Of a stretch of 64,000 bases of DNA, positions 27,072 through 36,224 are shown in pieces (positions within the stretch are counted from its first letter, which is position 1; every line of letters starts with the position of its first letter). The notes below the pieces were generated by a model, which saw only the letters and a list, made by a program, of their open reading frames with translations, did not search any database and had not been told where the DNA came from. The stretch spans positions 3,844,001 through 3,908,000 of the forward strand of contig NZ_CP039250.1 of the NCBI RefSeq assembly GCF_004795895.1, in the 5' to 3' direction. This DNA is from Sphingopyxis sp. PAMC25046 (GTDB taxonomy: Bacteria > Pseudomonadota > Alphaproteobacteria > Sphingomonadales > Sphingomonadaceae). Position numbers and translations under genes: made by a program.

Positions 27072-28811
27072 TCGTTTGCGCGCCGCGATCCACGCGTCGA
27101 CCTTGGCCTCGAGCATCGTCATCGGCAGCTGCCCCTGTGCGAGGATCAGGTCGTGGAACGCTCGGATGTCGAACCGCGCGCCCAGCGCCGCCTCGGCGCG
27201 CCGGCGCAGCTCGACGATCTTGAGCTCGCCGACCTTGTACGCGACCGCGCCGCCCGGCGCGCCGATATAGCGCGCCAGTTCGGTGTCGATGTTGATGTCG
27301 GCGAGCGCGGTATTTTCGGCGAAACATTGCCGGGCCTGCGCATAGCTCCAGCCCATGACGTGAATCCCGGTGTCGACGACCATCCGGCACGCACGCCACA
27401 TCTCGGTCGAAAGACTGCCGAACTTTTCATAGGCATCGCGATAGACGCCCATTTCGTGCCCCAGCCGTTCGGCATAGAGCGCCCAGCCTTCGCGGAAAGC
27501 GAGCAGGTCGCGCGCGCGGCGGAAAGACGGCAGCTCGGGATTTTCATTATTGAGCGCGCCGTGCGTGTGGTGGCCGGGCGCCGCCTCGTGCAGACTGAGG
27601 GCCGGAACCTCGTACAACGGCCGCTGATCGAGATGCGAGGTGTTGACGACAAAGGTGCCGGCAAAGCCCCTGGCGAAATCGCCGCCCCCGCCGCCCCGCG
27701 CCGTCGTATAGCCTTCCTCGAGCTCGCGCGGCACCGGAACGATGGTGAACGGCTGACGCGGCAGCACCGAGAAATAACGCGGCAGCACGCCGTCGATCCG
27801 TTTCGACGCGGCGGCATATTTTTCGATCAGTCCCTCGCGGCTGGTGGCATAGAAGCGCGGGTCGGTCCGCAGAAAGCGCAGCCAGTCGGCAAAGCCCCCC
27901 TCGAAACCGGTCGAAGCGATGACCTTGTCCATCTCGGCGCGAATCCGCTGCACCTCCGCCAGACCCATCGCATGCACCTGTTCGGCGGTCAGGTCGGTCG
28001 TCGTGTAATAGCGGAGCAGGAAATCGTAATAGGCCCGCCCGCCGAGCACCGCCGCGATGCCGAGCTCCTTGCGCGCCTTTGCGCGGTACGGGCCGTCGAT
28101 ATAGGCGAGCGCGGCCTTTTGCGCCGGACGGATCTCGCGCTCGATCAACCGCTGTGCCTCGGCGCGTACAGCGGGATAGGCGGTCAGCGACGCGAGCATC
28201 GGATCGTCGGCGGCAGGAACCGCGATCTGGTTGCGGAGCACGGCAACCGCGACATCGATCACCACCCCAGGATGCGTCCAGCCGGTTGCGACACCACGTT
28301 CCAGATTGGCACGCTGTTCGGCGAAATAGCGGGGGATGCCGCGCATCCGCTCCGCCCACACGCGCGCTTCGGCTTCGCTTTTGACGTCGAGCCCGCGGGC
28401 CAGCGAATAGGGTGTGTTGTAGAAGCCCTCATGCGCGACAAAAGCAAAGCGGCGCTCGTCGAAATCGATGCCCTCGATCCGCCAGCCGATCAGTTCGCGC
28501 AGATAGTCGCGATTGACGCGATCCTCGCCCGTCAGCGTCGCGCCATCCAGTGCGTCGAGCTCAGCGGCAATCCGTTCGAGTTCAGCCTTGCGGCGCGCCA
28601 TACCCTCAGGGGTTTCGCCGGGCCAACCTTCGCGCGAACGCGACGGGTCGGACCGCCCCGCTTCCATCGGGTAGTCCTCGGCGAAATGCTCGTATCGCAC
28701 GACCAGCCCGGACAGCTCGGGCGCGCTCGCGCCGGTCAGCAGCACCGCTGCGGTGCCCAGCGCCAAAATTCGCCACCAACGCCTGCTCGATTGTGCGGTC
28801 AGATTGGCCAT
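27054..28811 (-). CDS. Secreted DUF885 metallopeptidase-like protein
   Basis: A 585-residue DUF885 protein with an N-terminal signal or lipoprotein-like leader (WWRILALGTAAVLLTGASA). It retains the full motif HEAAPGHH (about residues 408-415) and the later EGWALYAERLG block (about 441), so it is expected to bind zinc and hydrolyse peptides in the periplasm or at the outer membrane. Start ATG 28811 with AAAGGAA upstream. It is divergent from a MarR gene and converges on iorB with an 18-bp overlap. Confidence 0.87.
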   Translation of the reverse strand: MANLTAQSSRRWWRILALGTAAVLLTGASAPELSGLVVRYEHFAEDYPMEAGRSDPSRSREGWPGETPEGMARRKAELERIAAELDALDGATLTGEDRVNRDYLRELIGWRIEGIDFDERRFAFVAHEGFYNTPYSLARGLDVKSEAEARVWAERMRGIPRYFAEQRANLERGVATGWTHPGVVIDVAVAVLRNQIAVPAADDPMLASLTAYPAVRAEAQRLIEREIRPAQKAALAYIDGPYRAKARKELGIAAVLGGRAYYDFLLRYYTTTDLTAEQVHAMGLAEVQRIRAEMDKVIASTGFEGGFADWLRFLRTDPRFYATSREGLIEKYAAASKRIDGVLPRYFSVLPRQPFTIVPVPRELEEGYTTARGGGGGDFARGFAGTFVVNTSHLDQRPLYEVPALSLHEAAPGHHTHGALNNENPELPSFRRARDLLAFREGWALYAERLGHEMGVYRDAYEKFGSLSTEMWRACRMVVDTGIHVMGWSYAQARQCFAENTALADINIDTELARYIGAPGGAVAYKVGELKIVELRRRAEAALGARFDIRAFHDLILAQGQLPMTMLEAKVDAWIAARKRSGGEG

Positions 28812-28912
28812 GGGGATTTCCTTTCGGGGGATGTTGCCGCACCCTTTGCGGATCGATCGTGGATCGGACGGGGCGGATTGAAACAGACAGGCATTCGGCT
28901 AAAGCGGCGCTC

Positions 28913-29383
28913 ATGGACGTCTTTCTGTCGGGCAATCCCGGCGCCGCCGCCTTTCGGGTCAAACGATACCCCTTCTACCTGCTCAACAGGCTGGTGAGCC
29001 GGTACAACAGCATCATCGACGCGCGGCTGCGCGCGATCGGTCTCGATATCCCGAGCTGGCGGGTGCTGATGATCCTTGGCGAAAAATCGCCGCGCGGCGC
29101 GCGCGAAATCGCCGAGGCTGCGGTGATCAACCTGTCGACGATGACGCGCATTATCCAGCGGATGGCTGCGGCCGAACTGGTTACGGCGGCGCCAAGCCGC
29201 GACGACGCGCGCGTTACGCTCGTCGCGCTCGCGCCCGCCGGCAAGGCCCGGCTCAAAAAGGCGCGGCAAGTCACCGCACCCATCTATGAGCATCTGGTCG
29301 CGGGACTCGCGCCCGAGGAGTTCGAGCAACTGATCGCGCTGCTCGGACGCCTTCACGACAATCTCGAACCGCTGGCGCCCTGA
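28913..29383 (+). CDS. MarR-family regulator
   Basis: A 156-residue winged-helix protein: dimer helices around RYPFYLLNRLVSRYNSIID, recognition helix IAEAAVINLSTMTRIIQRMA, wing SRDDARVTLVALA. The frame is open upstream, but ATG 28913 starts the fold. Transcribed away from the DUF885 gene at 28811 and ending 13 bp from the convergent flavoprotein gene, it probably controls one or both. Confidence 0.87.
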   Translation: MDVFLSGNPGAAAFRVKRYPFYLLNRLVSRYNSIIDARLRAIGLDIPSWRVLMILGEKSPRGAREIAEAAVINLSTMTRIIQRMAAAELVTAAPSRDDARVTLVALAPAGKARLKKARQVTAPIYEHLVAGLAPEEFEQLIALLGRLHDNLEPLAP

Positions 29384-29396
29384 ATTCCCCATCGTC

Positions 29397-30698
29397 TCAG
29401 TTCGAAAGATAGGCCATCGACATCAGCAATTTGGGCAGCATGGCCGCACCGGCGTGGAAGCGCACGGGCGAGGGCTCGCGCACCGGCACCGAAAGCGCAT
29501 CGCGGTTCCCCGTCGCCAGCATCTCGGCGACCTCGGCGCCGATAACGCTGTTCGTGGAGATACCGCGCCCGTTGCACGCCTGAATTGCGATCGCGCCGTC
29601 GCCCAGGTCGTAAACTTCGGGAAGGAACGAGGTGTTCACCCATGCGAGGCCGCGCCACAGATAGTCGACCTGCGGATCGGGCATCGCCGCGAAATGCTGT
29701 TTGAGGCGCCGCCGCGCCTCGCGATAACAGGCCTCGTCGCCGCGCACGAGGAAGGATACGGGAAAGGCGGAGATCAGATGCCCGTGCCCGTCGAGCCGTG
29801 CGCTGAACAGATAGGGCACCTTGTCGGTGAATGCGCCGCCTTGCGGAAGGATCGCCTCCCTCTGCGCCGCGTCGAGCGGCGCCGTCGCGAACTGGAAGAC
29901 GTGCAGCGGCAGGGTCGTACGGCGCATCGCCGGATGGAGCGCGGCGTTGCCCCCGTTGGCGGCCAGCACGACGCGGCCCGCGCGTACGGTGCCGCCGGGC
30001 GTCCGGCATACCCATCCGCCGTTCCGGCGCTCAAGCGATCGCACCGGGCTGCTGGCGAACAGGCGCGCGCCATGACGCACCGCCGCGGCAGCAAGCCCGC
30101 GGACATAGGCAAGCGGATTCAGGCTGCCGCCGCCCGCAAAGCGCAGCGCGCCGCAATAGCGATCCGCCCCGAACAGCCGCCGCACCTCGTCGTCTGCCAC
30201 GAAATCGACGTCATGGCCGCGTGCGCGCCACTGATTGGCAAAGGTCCGCTGGGCGTCCGCCAGCGCCTCGGTGTGTGCAGGCGTATAAAAGCCGTCCTGC
30301 CGCGCATCGCAGTCGATATCGTGACGCCTGACCAGATCGAAGACGCGCTGTCCCGACGCACCGATCATCTGCGTCAGGCGCTCGCCGGCTTCCTGGCCGA
30401 GGGCCTGCACGATCGTTTCGGGCGAATGACGGATATAATCGGGCGCGATGAGTCCCCCGCTCTGGCCGGTCGCGCCGTCGCCGGGTTGGCCGGCCTCGAC
30501 GAGTACGACGTCCGTCCCCCTTTCGGCGAGGTGCAGCGCGGTCGCGGTGCCCGCGATGCCGCCGCCGATTACCAGAATATCGGTTTCGACATGGCCTGCG
30601 AGCGGCGCCAGAACGGGACCGGGTGCGGCGGTCGCGGTCCACAAGGGAGCCGTCACGCTGCCGTTGCGCGCGGCGCGGGATATGGATCGATGCTGCAT
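29397..30698 (-). CDS. FAD-dependent oxidoreductase (DAO family; amino-acid or amine oxidase)
   Basis: A 433-residue DAO-fold flavoprotein similar to gamma-glutamylputrescine oxidase/DadA-like enzymes. FAD motif GGGIAGTATALHLAERG is at about residues 45-61, after a 40-residue N-terminal segment; substrate-domain features (GGGSLNPLAYVRGL) follow, and the FAD-closing CNGRGISTNSVIG is near residue 385. No clear signal peptide. Last gene of the strand that runs from the TonB receptor, suggesting it oxidises a product of the peptidases, but a 135-bp gap after the transporter allows a separate promoter. Confidence 0.85.
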   Translation of the reverse strand: MQHRSISRAARNGSVTAPLWTATAAPGPVLAPLAGHVETDILVIGGGIAGTATALHLAERGTDVVLVEAGQPGDGATGQSGGLIAPDYIRHSPETIVQALGQEAGERLTQMIGASGQRVFDLVRRHDIDCDARQDGFYTPAHTEALADAQRTFANQWRARGHDVDFVADDEVRRLFGADRYCGALRFAGGGSLNPLAYVRGLAAAAVRHGARLFASSPVRSLERRNGGWVCRTPGGTVRAGRVVLAANGGNAALHPAMRRTTLPLHVFQFATAPLDAAQREAILPQGGAFTDKVPYLFSARLDGHGHLISAFPVSFLVRGDEACYREARRRLKQHFAAMPDPQVDYLWRGLAWVNTSFLPEVYDLGDGAIAIQACNGRGISTNSVIGAEVAEMLATGNRDALSVPVREPSPVRFHAGAAMLPKLLMSMAYLSN

Positions 30699-30833
30699 TA
30701 CCGCTCCGTCGACCAGACGGAGGGGGAGGGTATCGCGACGAGGGGGAGCAACCCCGTCACGACGCCCTCAACTCGGGACAATGTCATATGCGAACTTTCC
30801 TGCTCGCCCGGTCGGTCGCCGGACTGTTGTGTT

Positions 30834-31733
30834 TCAAATCGTGGCGGGAACCCCCTGCGCCGGCCGGCCCGTTCGCCGCGCGATGGCGACGAAAAGCAGC
30901 ACGAAGCAGAGCGCGACGGGAGTGTTCATGATCATCGGCAGCGACATTTCGTTATTGCCGACGATCGATACGGCGATGAAGATTGCGGTGCCTTCCTGGC
31001 GCATCAGATGCTCGATCCCGATCGCGACATTCTCGCGCCGGGTGAAGCCGGCAAAGCGCATGATCGTCATCACCACCACGACCATGGTGAGGTTGAGCGC
31101 AACGGTAATCCAGAAGAGCGCGCCCAGATTTTCGCGCAGCACCGGAACCTGGTCGTAGAGGATGACACCGAACGAGCTGAACAGCACGATGGTCGCGGCA
31201 TTTTTCAGGTAGCGCTTGAACCAGATCGCGAAATCCGGACGCCACGCACGGACCACGAAACCAACCGTCGCGGGCAGCACGGTGATAGAGAAAATGTCCC
31301 AGAAGAATGACGCGAGCGGCACCTGTACGTCGGCTTTGAGCCCCATGAAGTGGAGCAGCGCGAAATGCGCGTAAAAGGGGATGACGAAGATGTAGATCAT
31401 GCTGAGGATCAGCGTCATCGACATCGACAGCGCGAGATCGCCCTTGGCCATGTCGGTGAACAGGTTCGACAGCATCCCACCCGGCGTCGTCGCGAGCAGG
31501 ACGAAGCCGACCGCCAGCGCCGCGGTCGGCGCCACGGTCAGCGCGAGCGAAAGCCCGATCAGCGGCGGCACGATCAGCATCGAACAGACGCCGAAGATCA
31601 GCGCGCGCTTGTTGCGGAACACCTGACGGAAATCGTCGGCGGTCAGCGACAGCCCCATCGAGACCATGATCGCGACCAGCGACCCCGGCAGCAGCCAGTT
31701 CCCCAGGAAGGACATAAGATCGTCATAAGTCAT
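30834..31733 (-). CDS. Bile acid:sodium symporter (BASS) family transporter
   Basis: A 299-residue inner-membrane protein with about nine or ten hydrophobic segments. The conserved LLATTPGGMLSNLFTDMAKGD (crossover-motif region, around residues 80-100) marks the BASS/Acr3-like fold. BASS proteins move bile acids, pantoate, pyruvate or other organic anions with Na+. It starts 12 bp after the DUF3830 stop and is likely cotranscribed with the peptidase genes, so it may import a cleavage product. Confidence 0.85.
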   Translation of the reverse strand: MTYDDLMSFLGNWLLPGSLVAIMVSMGLSLTADDFRQVFRNKRALIFGVCSMLIVPPLIGLSLALTVAPTAALAVGFVLLATTPGGMLSNLFTDMAKGDLALSMSMTLILSMIYIFVIPFYAHFALLHFMGLKADVQVPLASFFWDIFSITVLPATVGFVVRAWRPDFAIWFKRYLKNAATIVLFSSFGVILYDQVPVLRENLGALFWITVALNLTMVVVVMTIMRFAGFTRRENVAIGIEHLMRQEGTAIFIAVSIVGNNEMSLPMIMNTPVALCFVLLFVAIARRTGRPAQGVPATI

Positions 31734-31745
31734 CCGCGAATGTCC

Positions 31746-32225
31746 TCAGGCGGTTTCGAGCGAAAGGGTACAGGCGCCATTGCGGCGGATCGTGCGGCAA
31801 TCGGCCTGCGCCTTGGCGAGGTCCTCGTCGACGATCCGCGCGCAGACATTGGCCTGGATCCAGCCGAACGGCATCAGCAGCCGCCCGCCGCCGCCGTAGA
31901 AGAGACCGATGTCATAGAAGGGGCCGGGGGGAAGTCCCCTGGTGCTGCCCGCCGCCAGATAGGCGAGCACGATGTCGCCCGCGTCGGGATAGGATGTAGC
32001 GTTCTCGGCCGGGATCGCGGGCTGCGCCATCCCGGCCGGCAGCGTGCTGGCCGGCATCGGGATGGAGATTTCCGGACCGGTCCAGATCGCATGCATTGCC
32101 TCGAACCCCGCGCGGCGTTCGGCGAGATCCCACAGGAAAGCCGTCGATTCGGGCGCCGCGTCGTCGAGCAGCCGGCACCGTGCCGAAAGTCCCGATTGCG
32201 GCTCAATCAGTCTGATGAAACGCAT
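31746..32225 (-). CDS. DUF3830 (cyclophilin-like fold) family protein
   Basis: A 159-residue cytosolic protein. It has the family layout: an N-terminal beta strand pair, AAPESTAFLWDL, a Trp-Thr-Gly stretch (HAIWTGPEIS), then ENATSYPDAGDIVLAY and the C-terminal FGWIQANVCARI. DUF3830 genes often sit beside amidase, hydantoinase and transporter genes; biochemical function is not known. It is eight bases downstream of a DUF885 gene. A binding or isomerase role for a peptide-like substrate would suit the cyclophilin fold (inference). Confidence 0.7.
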   Translation of the reverse strand: MRFIRLIEPQSGLSARCRLLDDAAPESTAFLWDLAERRAGFEAMHAIWTGPEISIPMPASTLPAGMAQPAIPAENATSYPDAGDIVLAYLAAGSTRGLPPGPFYDIGLFYGGGGRLLMPFGWIQANVCARIVDEDLAKAQADCRTIRRNGACTLSLETA

Positions 32226-32233
32226 GCCGCCCC

Positions 32234-33907
32234 CTATTTTCCGCTCACCATCGCCAGATATTCCTCTTTCTGGAGCGCAACAGGAACATTGCCGTTCTGC
32301 CAGAGATAATCGTGAAAGCGCTTGAGATCGAACGCCTTGCCTTCGCGGACGCGCGCCTCGGCGAGGAATTCCGCCGTCTGCATCTTGCCGATCTGGTAAC
32401 TGATCGCCTGTCCCGGCGACGCGGCGAAAAAGATCGCCTCTTCCTCGGCCGTCGTGCGGTCCATCGGCACCATCTTTTCCAGATAATCGGCCGCCTCGGC
32501 GATACTGAACTCGCCGAGCGCGAGCTTGACGTCGACCTCGACACGCAGTGCCCGCAGCCGCGCGAAATTATAGATGATCTCGCGGGTCTTGGGCGCATCG
32601 GCCCACAGGCCAGCCTGGAGCATCATCTCCTCGGCGTAGAAGCCCGTGCCCTCGTTAGCGCCGCTGTCGTAATAATGGCGGCGCAGCGGGTTGGGGTGTT
32701 TCCATCCGAGCGTCAGCTGGAAAAAATGCCCCGGCACGCCCTCGTGCACGATGATCGGCCGCGGATCGCGGGCGATCGACAGGTTGAAATAGCCCAGCTT
32801 CGGCGACGGTTCTGGAAGATAGACCGTCGCATCCTGCCCGACCCGCGCCTGACTGGTCAGATCGAAGGTGCGCCCCAGCCAGCCGATCGGTGCAAGATAG
32901 GCGGGGAACGGCTGCGCGTTATAATGCCCCGCCCAGTCGGGAACGGTGAGCAGATTCTTTTCGCGCAAGAACGCCCGCACCTTGAGTTCGTCGGCGTCGA
33001 GCTTCGCGGTCACCGCCTCGATCGAGCGGCCGATCGGCAATTCGGCGACGCCCGCGTTGCGGTTGCGCTCGAGTTCCTCGAACAGCACCGAACGCGCCCA
33101 TTCCTGCCGCCCCATCACGAGCAGTTCCTCGGGCGAATAGGGGTAGAGCGCCACGCTGCCGAGGAAATAGCGGTAGGAGTCGCGCCCGACCGCGGTGATT
33201 TCGGAAAGCCCGGCGCGCTTCGCTTTCAGAAAGGCGGCGAAATCGGCAAAAGCGACGACCGCCTTGTCCTTCGCGTCCTTCAGCTCCCGGCGCTGCGCGG
33301 GTGTGGCGTGCGGGTCGATTCCCGCGACCATGCCGTCGAGGCTCGCCGGCACATCGGCAATCTGGTGCAGCGCGGCGTCGACGAACGGGCCGCGCATGTC
33401 GGTGAGGTTCGCCTTGCCCGCCGCAAGGGTCGCGGGTGCGTTGCCGAGAAGCCGGATCACATCGTCGATCCGCGCGCGCTCGAGCGGCGGCGGCGGCAGC
33501 AGCACCTCGAAGATGGGGTTCAGCGCCTGCGCGACGTAGAAATGCGGCTGACGGCGCCAGGCCGCGACATGGTCGAGTTCCCAGCGCACGCGCGACAGCG
33601 CCGATCCGACGAGGCGGTAATCGACCGTCTCTCCGACCGTTTGCGGCTTGTCCGCCAGCGCCTTCCATTCCGCCTCGAACGCTGCGAGCCGCTTCTGCTG
33701 TACCGCGACCGCTGCAGGCGACCAGTCGGGCGTCCAGCTCTGCGGCCGGACGATGCGCGGGATATCGTCGCTCGTCGCCGGCTGCGTCGTCGCGCGCCAC
33801 GCCCAGAAATCGGCACCGAGCTGCTGCACCTCGGCCTGCGCCGCCGCATTCGACGCCGAAAACAGAGCGGCACCGCCGGCCATCAGGGAAATCGCCCGCC
33901 GCAGCAT
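32234..33907 (-). CDS. Secreted DUF885 metallopeptidase-like protein
   Basis: A 557-residue DUF885 protein with a short signal peptide (MLRRAISLMAGGAALFSASN, cut near AQAE). The motif is HEGVPGHF (about 388-395), with the His, Glu and second His of HExxPGH kept, then NEGTGFYAEEMM (about 418). It starts two bases after the S9 peptidase stop (TAGGATG), so the two are translationally coupled and probably act on the same peptide in the periplasm. Confidence 0.87.
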   Translation of the reverse strand: MLRRAISLMAGGAALFSASNAAAQAEVQQLGADFWAWRATTQPATSDDIPRIVRPQSWTPDWSPAAVAVQQKRLAAFEAEWKALADKPQTVGETVDYRLVGSALSRVRWELDHVAAWRRQPHFYVAQALNPIFEVLLPPPPLERARIDDVIRLLGNAPATLAAGKANLTDMRGPFVDAALHQIADVPASLDGMVAGIDPHATPAQRRELKDAKDKAVVAFADFAAFLKAKRAGLSEITAVGRDSYRYFLGSVALYPYSPEELLVMGRQEWARSVLFEELERNRNAGVAELPIGRSIEAVTAKLDADELKVRAFLREKNLLTVPDWAGHYNAQPFPAYLAPIGWLGRTFDLTSQARVGQDATVYLPEPSPKLGYFNLSIARDPRPIIVHEGVPGHFFQLTLGWKHPNPLRRHYYDSGANEGTGFYAEEMMLQAGLWADAPKTREIIYNFARLRALRVEVDVKLALGEFSIAEAADYLEKMVPMDRTTAEEEAIFFAASPGQAISYQIGKMQTAEFLAEARVREGKAFDLKRFHDYLWQNGNVPVALQKEEYLAMVSGK

Positions 33908-33908
33908 C

Positions 33909-36137
33909 CTATTTCCGGTTCTTCACGTTGCGGTCGAAGAAATCGATCATCTTCTTGAAGGCGAAGCGCGCCTGCGGAAGATTGTCGCTCGCCCATGCGT
34001 GGTTGGCACCGGGCAGCGTCACCAGTTCGAACATCTGCTCGCGCTGGATCATCTGCTCGGCGAGCGCGATCGTGTCCGAATAGAGCACGACCGGATCGCG
34101 CGTCCCGTGGATGATCATCAGCGGATCCCTGATCCCCTTCGCCTGATAGAGCGCCGACTGCGCCTCGTAGCGCGCTGGCATGTCGGCACCCTCGGGCGGC
34201 CCCATGATCCACATCTGCGACGGATAGGCGTGCCACACGTTCGTCGCCGGCGCGCCCGCGATCCCCGCCGCATAGACGCCGGGTTTCTTCGAGAGCGACA
34301 TGATCGTCATCAACCCGCCATAGCTCGACCCCCAGATGCCGACGCGCTTTGGATCGGCATAGCCTTTCTCGACCAGATAACGCACCCCGCTCTCCAGGTC
34401 GTTGATGTCGGTCTCGCCATAGCTGTGATATTGCGTCTGATTATGGTCGCGGCCCTGCCCCCACGACCCGCGGATGTTGACGTTGAGAACGATATAGCCC
34501 TGCGCGACGAAATATTGATCGATCCCCCACGTCGGGTGCGCGCGCCGCCCGCCCCACTGGTTGCGCACCGCGTCCGAATAGACCGACCCGACGATCACCG
34601 GATAGCGTTTGGCGGGATCGTAATTGGCCGGCAGACTGATACGCGCGAGCAGATTCGTCCCGTCGACATGGCTCGGGAATTCGGCATAGCCGATATCGGC
34701 CCAAGTCTGCTGATAGAATTCGGGCTGCGGCGATCTGGTCACCTGCGTTGCCCGACCCGGCTTGGCCGTATCGACCAGATAGAGCTCGGGCGGCGTCGTG
34801 TCGTTGCTGTACCAATCGGCGATGTGCCCGAAATCGGGCGAATAGACGGGCTGGTGCGTGCCCGCCGCCGCGCCGCTGATCCGCTGCATCTTTCCGCCCG
34901 CGACCGGCACACGATAGATTTGCCGGTCCGCGAGGCGCGACTCGTTCGCGGTGAAATAAAGCTGCCCCGCCTTGCGGTCGACCGCAAAGCCTTCGACTTC
35001 CCACTTGCCGTGCGTGATCTGGCGCGGTGTCCCGCCCGCGGCGCGCTGGTGATAAAGGTGCAGCCAACCGTCGCGATCGGTCATGATGATCAGACCATCG
35101 TCGCCCGGGGCCCATGCGACTTTCCAGTCGGGACGCAGATGCCTGGGCTCGCGAAGCTGGTAAAAGGTCTCGCGCGCACCGGTCGCCACGTCATAGACGT
35201 AGATCGTATGTTCCTTCGCCTCCATGTCGGAGCCGCTGACGAATAGACGCTTGCCGTCGCCGGAAAGGCCGTAATCCCACACATGGTGCTTCGCATCGGG
35301 ACGGTCGTAGAAGCGCGTTTCGCCCGACGCGAGCGTCACGACGCCAACGGTCGCCCTGGTCGTCTCGTCACCCGGGAACGCGCGGACGACACGATTGTTC
35401 TGCAACTCGCCCTTGGCGTTATAGAAGATGTCGCGCTCGGGCATGGCGCGATCGTCCGACTGCTGGAAGGCAATCGCCTTGCCATCCTCGGCCCACTGGA
35501 AATCCTCGATATAGACTTTGGGGTCGGCGTCGCCCGCAACGCGGCGCGCGGCATTGACCGCCCTCGCCGCAACATCGCGCACCCACAGCACGCCGCCCAG
35601 CGTCACGCGGTTTCGCATGTCGACCGGGTTACCCGAAATGAAGGCCAGCCGGGTTCCGTCGGGCGAAACCGCGAGTTTCCGGATCGCCTGCTTGTCGGTT
35701 TCGACCTTGGCGATCGTACCGTTCGCCTCGCGGATATGGAGCTGGCCGCCAAGGGTGAAGGCGATGCGCCCCCTGTCCAGCGCGACCGCCTGCGCGATCC
35801 CCTTCGCCTCGGCCTCGGGCTTGCTGTCCTGACCGAGCGTCGTCAGGCGGACCTTCTTTCCGCTCTTGACCGAATAGGACCAGATGTCGCGGAAGCTGTA
35901 GCCTTCGTCGTTCCACAGGAACAGCACGCTGCCGCCGTCGGCCGACCAGGAATATCCTTCGGGCGTCGTGCCGACCAGACTCTTGTACCGGTATAGCTCG
36001 TCGATCGACAGCGACGTTCCGGCCACATTCGCGGCGCCTTGAACCGGCACGGGCCGATCCTGCGCCACGACCGGCGGCGATGCCAACACGAGCGCCAGCG
36101 CCGCCCCGGCCATTCCCAATAGACCCACTTTGTTCAT
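33909..36137 (-). CDS. Secreted S9 family peptidase (prolyl oligopeptidase/DPP IV-like)
   Basis: A 742-residue serine peptidase with a signal peptide (to about residue 26, PVVAQD). Residues about 45-480 form the beta-propeller domain with WD-like repeats, and the C-terminal third is the alpha/beta hydrolase. Catalytic residues by motif: Ser605 in GSSYGG, Asp681 in HGTRDPVV, His713 in GANHAW. DPP IV-like enzymes release dipeptides with Pro or Ala in the second place. It lies between the TonB receptor and a DUF885 gene on one strand, consistent with stepwise peptide use. Confidence 0.92.
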   Translation of the reverse strand: MNKVGLLGMAGAALALVLASPPVVAQDRPVPVQGAANVAGTSLSIDELYRYKSLVGTTPEGYSWSADGGSVLFLWNDEGYSFRDIWSYSVKSGKKVRLTTLGQDSKPEAEAKGIAQAVALDRGRIAFTLGGQLHIREANGTIAKVETDKQAIRKLAVSPDGTRLAFISGNPVDMRNRVTLGGVLWVRDVAARAVNAARRVAGDADPKVYIEDFQWAEDGKAIAFQQSDDRAMPERDIFYNAKGELQNNRVVRAFPGDETTRATVGVVTLASGETRFYDRPDAKHHVWDYGLSGDGKRLFVSGSDMEAKEHTIYVYDVATGARETFYQLREPRHLRPDWKVAWAPGDDGLIIMTDRDGWLHLYHQRAAGGTPRQITHGKWEVEGFAVDRKAGQLYFTANESRLADRQIYRVPVAGGKMQRISGAAAGTHQPVYSPDFGHIADWYSNDTTPPELYLVDTAKPGRATQVTRSPQPEFYQQTWADIGYAEFPSHVDGTNLLARISLPANYDPAKRYPVIVGSVYSDAVRNQWGGRRAHPTWGIDQYFVAQGYIVLNVNIRGSWGQGRDHNQTQYHSYGETDINDLESGVRYLVEKGYADPKRVGIWGSSYGGLMTIMSLSKKPGVYAAGIAGAPATNVWHAYPSQMWIMGPPEGADMPARYEAQSALYQAKGIRDPLMIIHGTRDPVVLYSDTIALAEQMIQREQMFELVTLPGANHAWASDNLPQARFAFKKMIDFFDRNVKNRK

Positions 36138-36186
36138 CGACGACTATTCCCAGCTTCACACGACTTCGAACGCGACCGGCGGAGCC

Positions 36187-36207
36187 GCGGCGGCACCTTG
36201 CCGCCGC
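36187..36207 (-). other. Intercistronic hairpin between TonB receptor and S9 peptidase
   Basis: A perfect nine-base GC stem with a three-base loop (GCGGCGGCA, CCT, TGCCGCCGC on the + strand) lies in the 87-bp gap. There is no T-tract on either side, so it is more likely an RNA-stabilising or partial-termination structure than a classical terminator. Confidence 0.45.
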
Positions 36208-36224
36208 AGCCCACACCTTTCCAC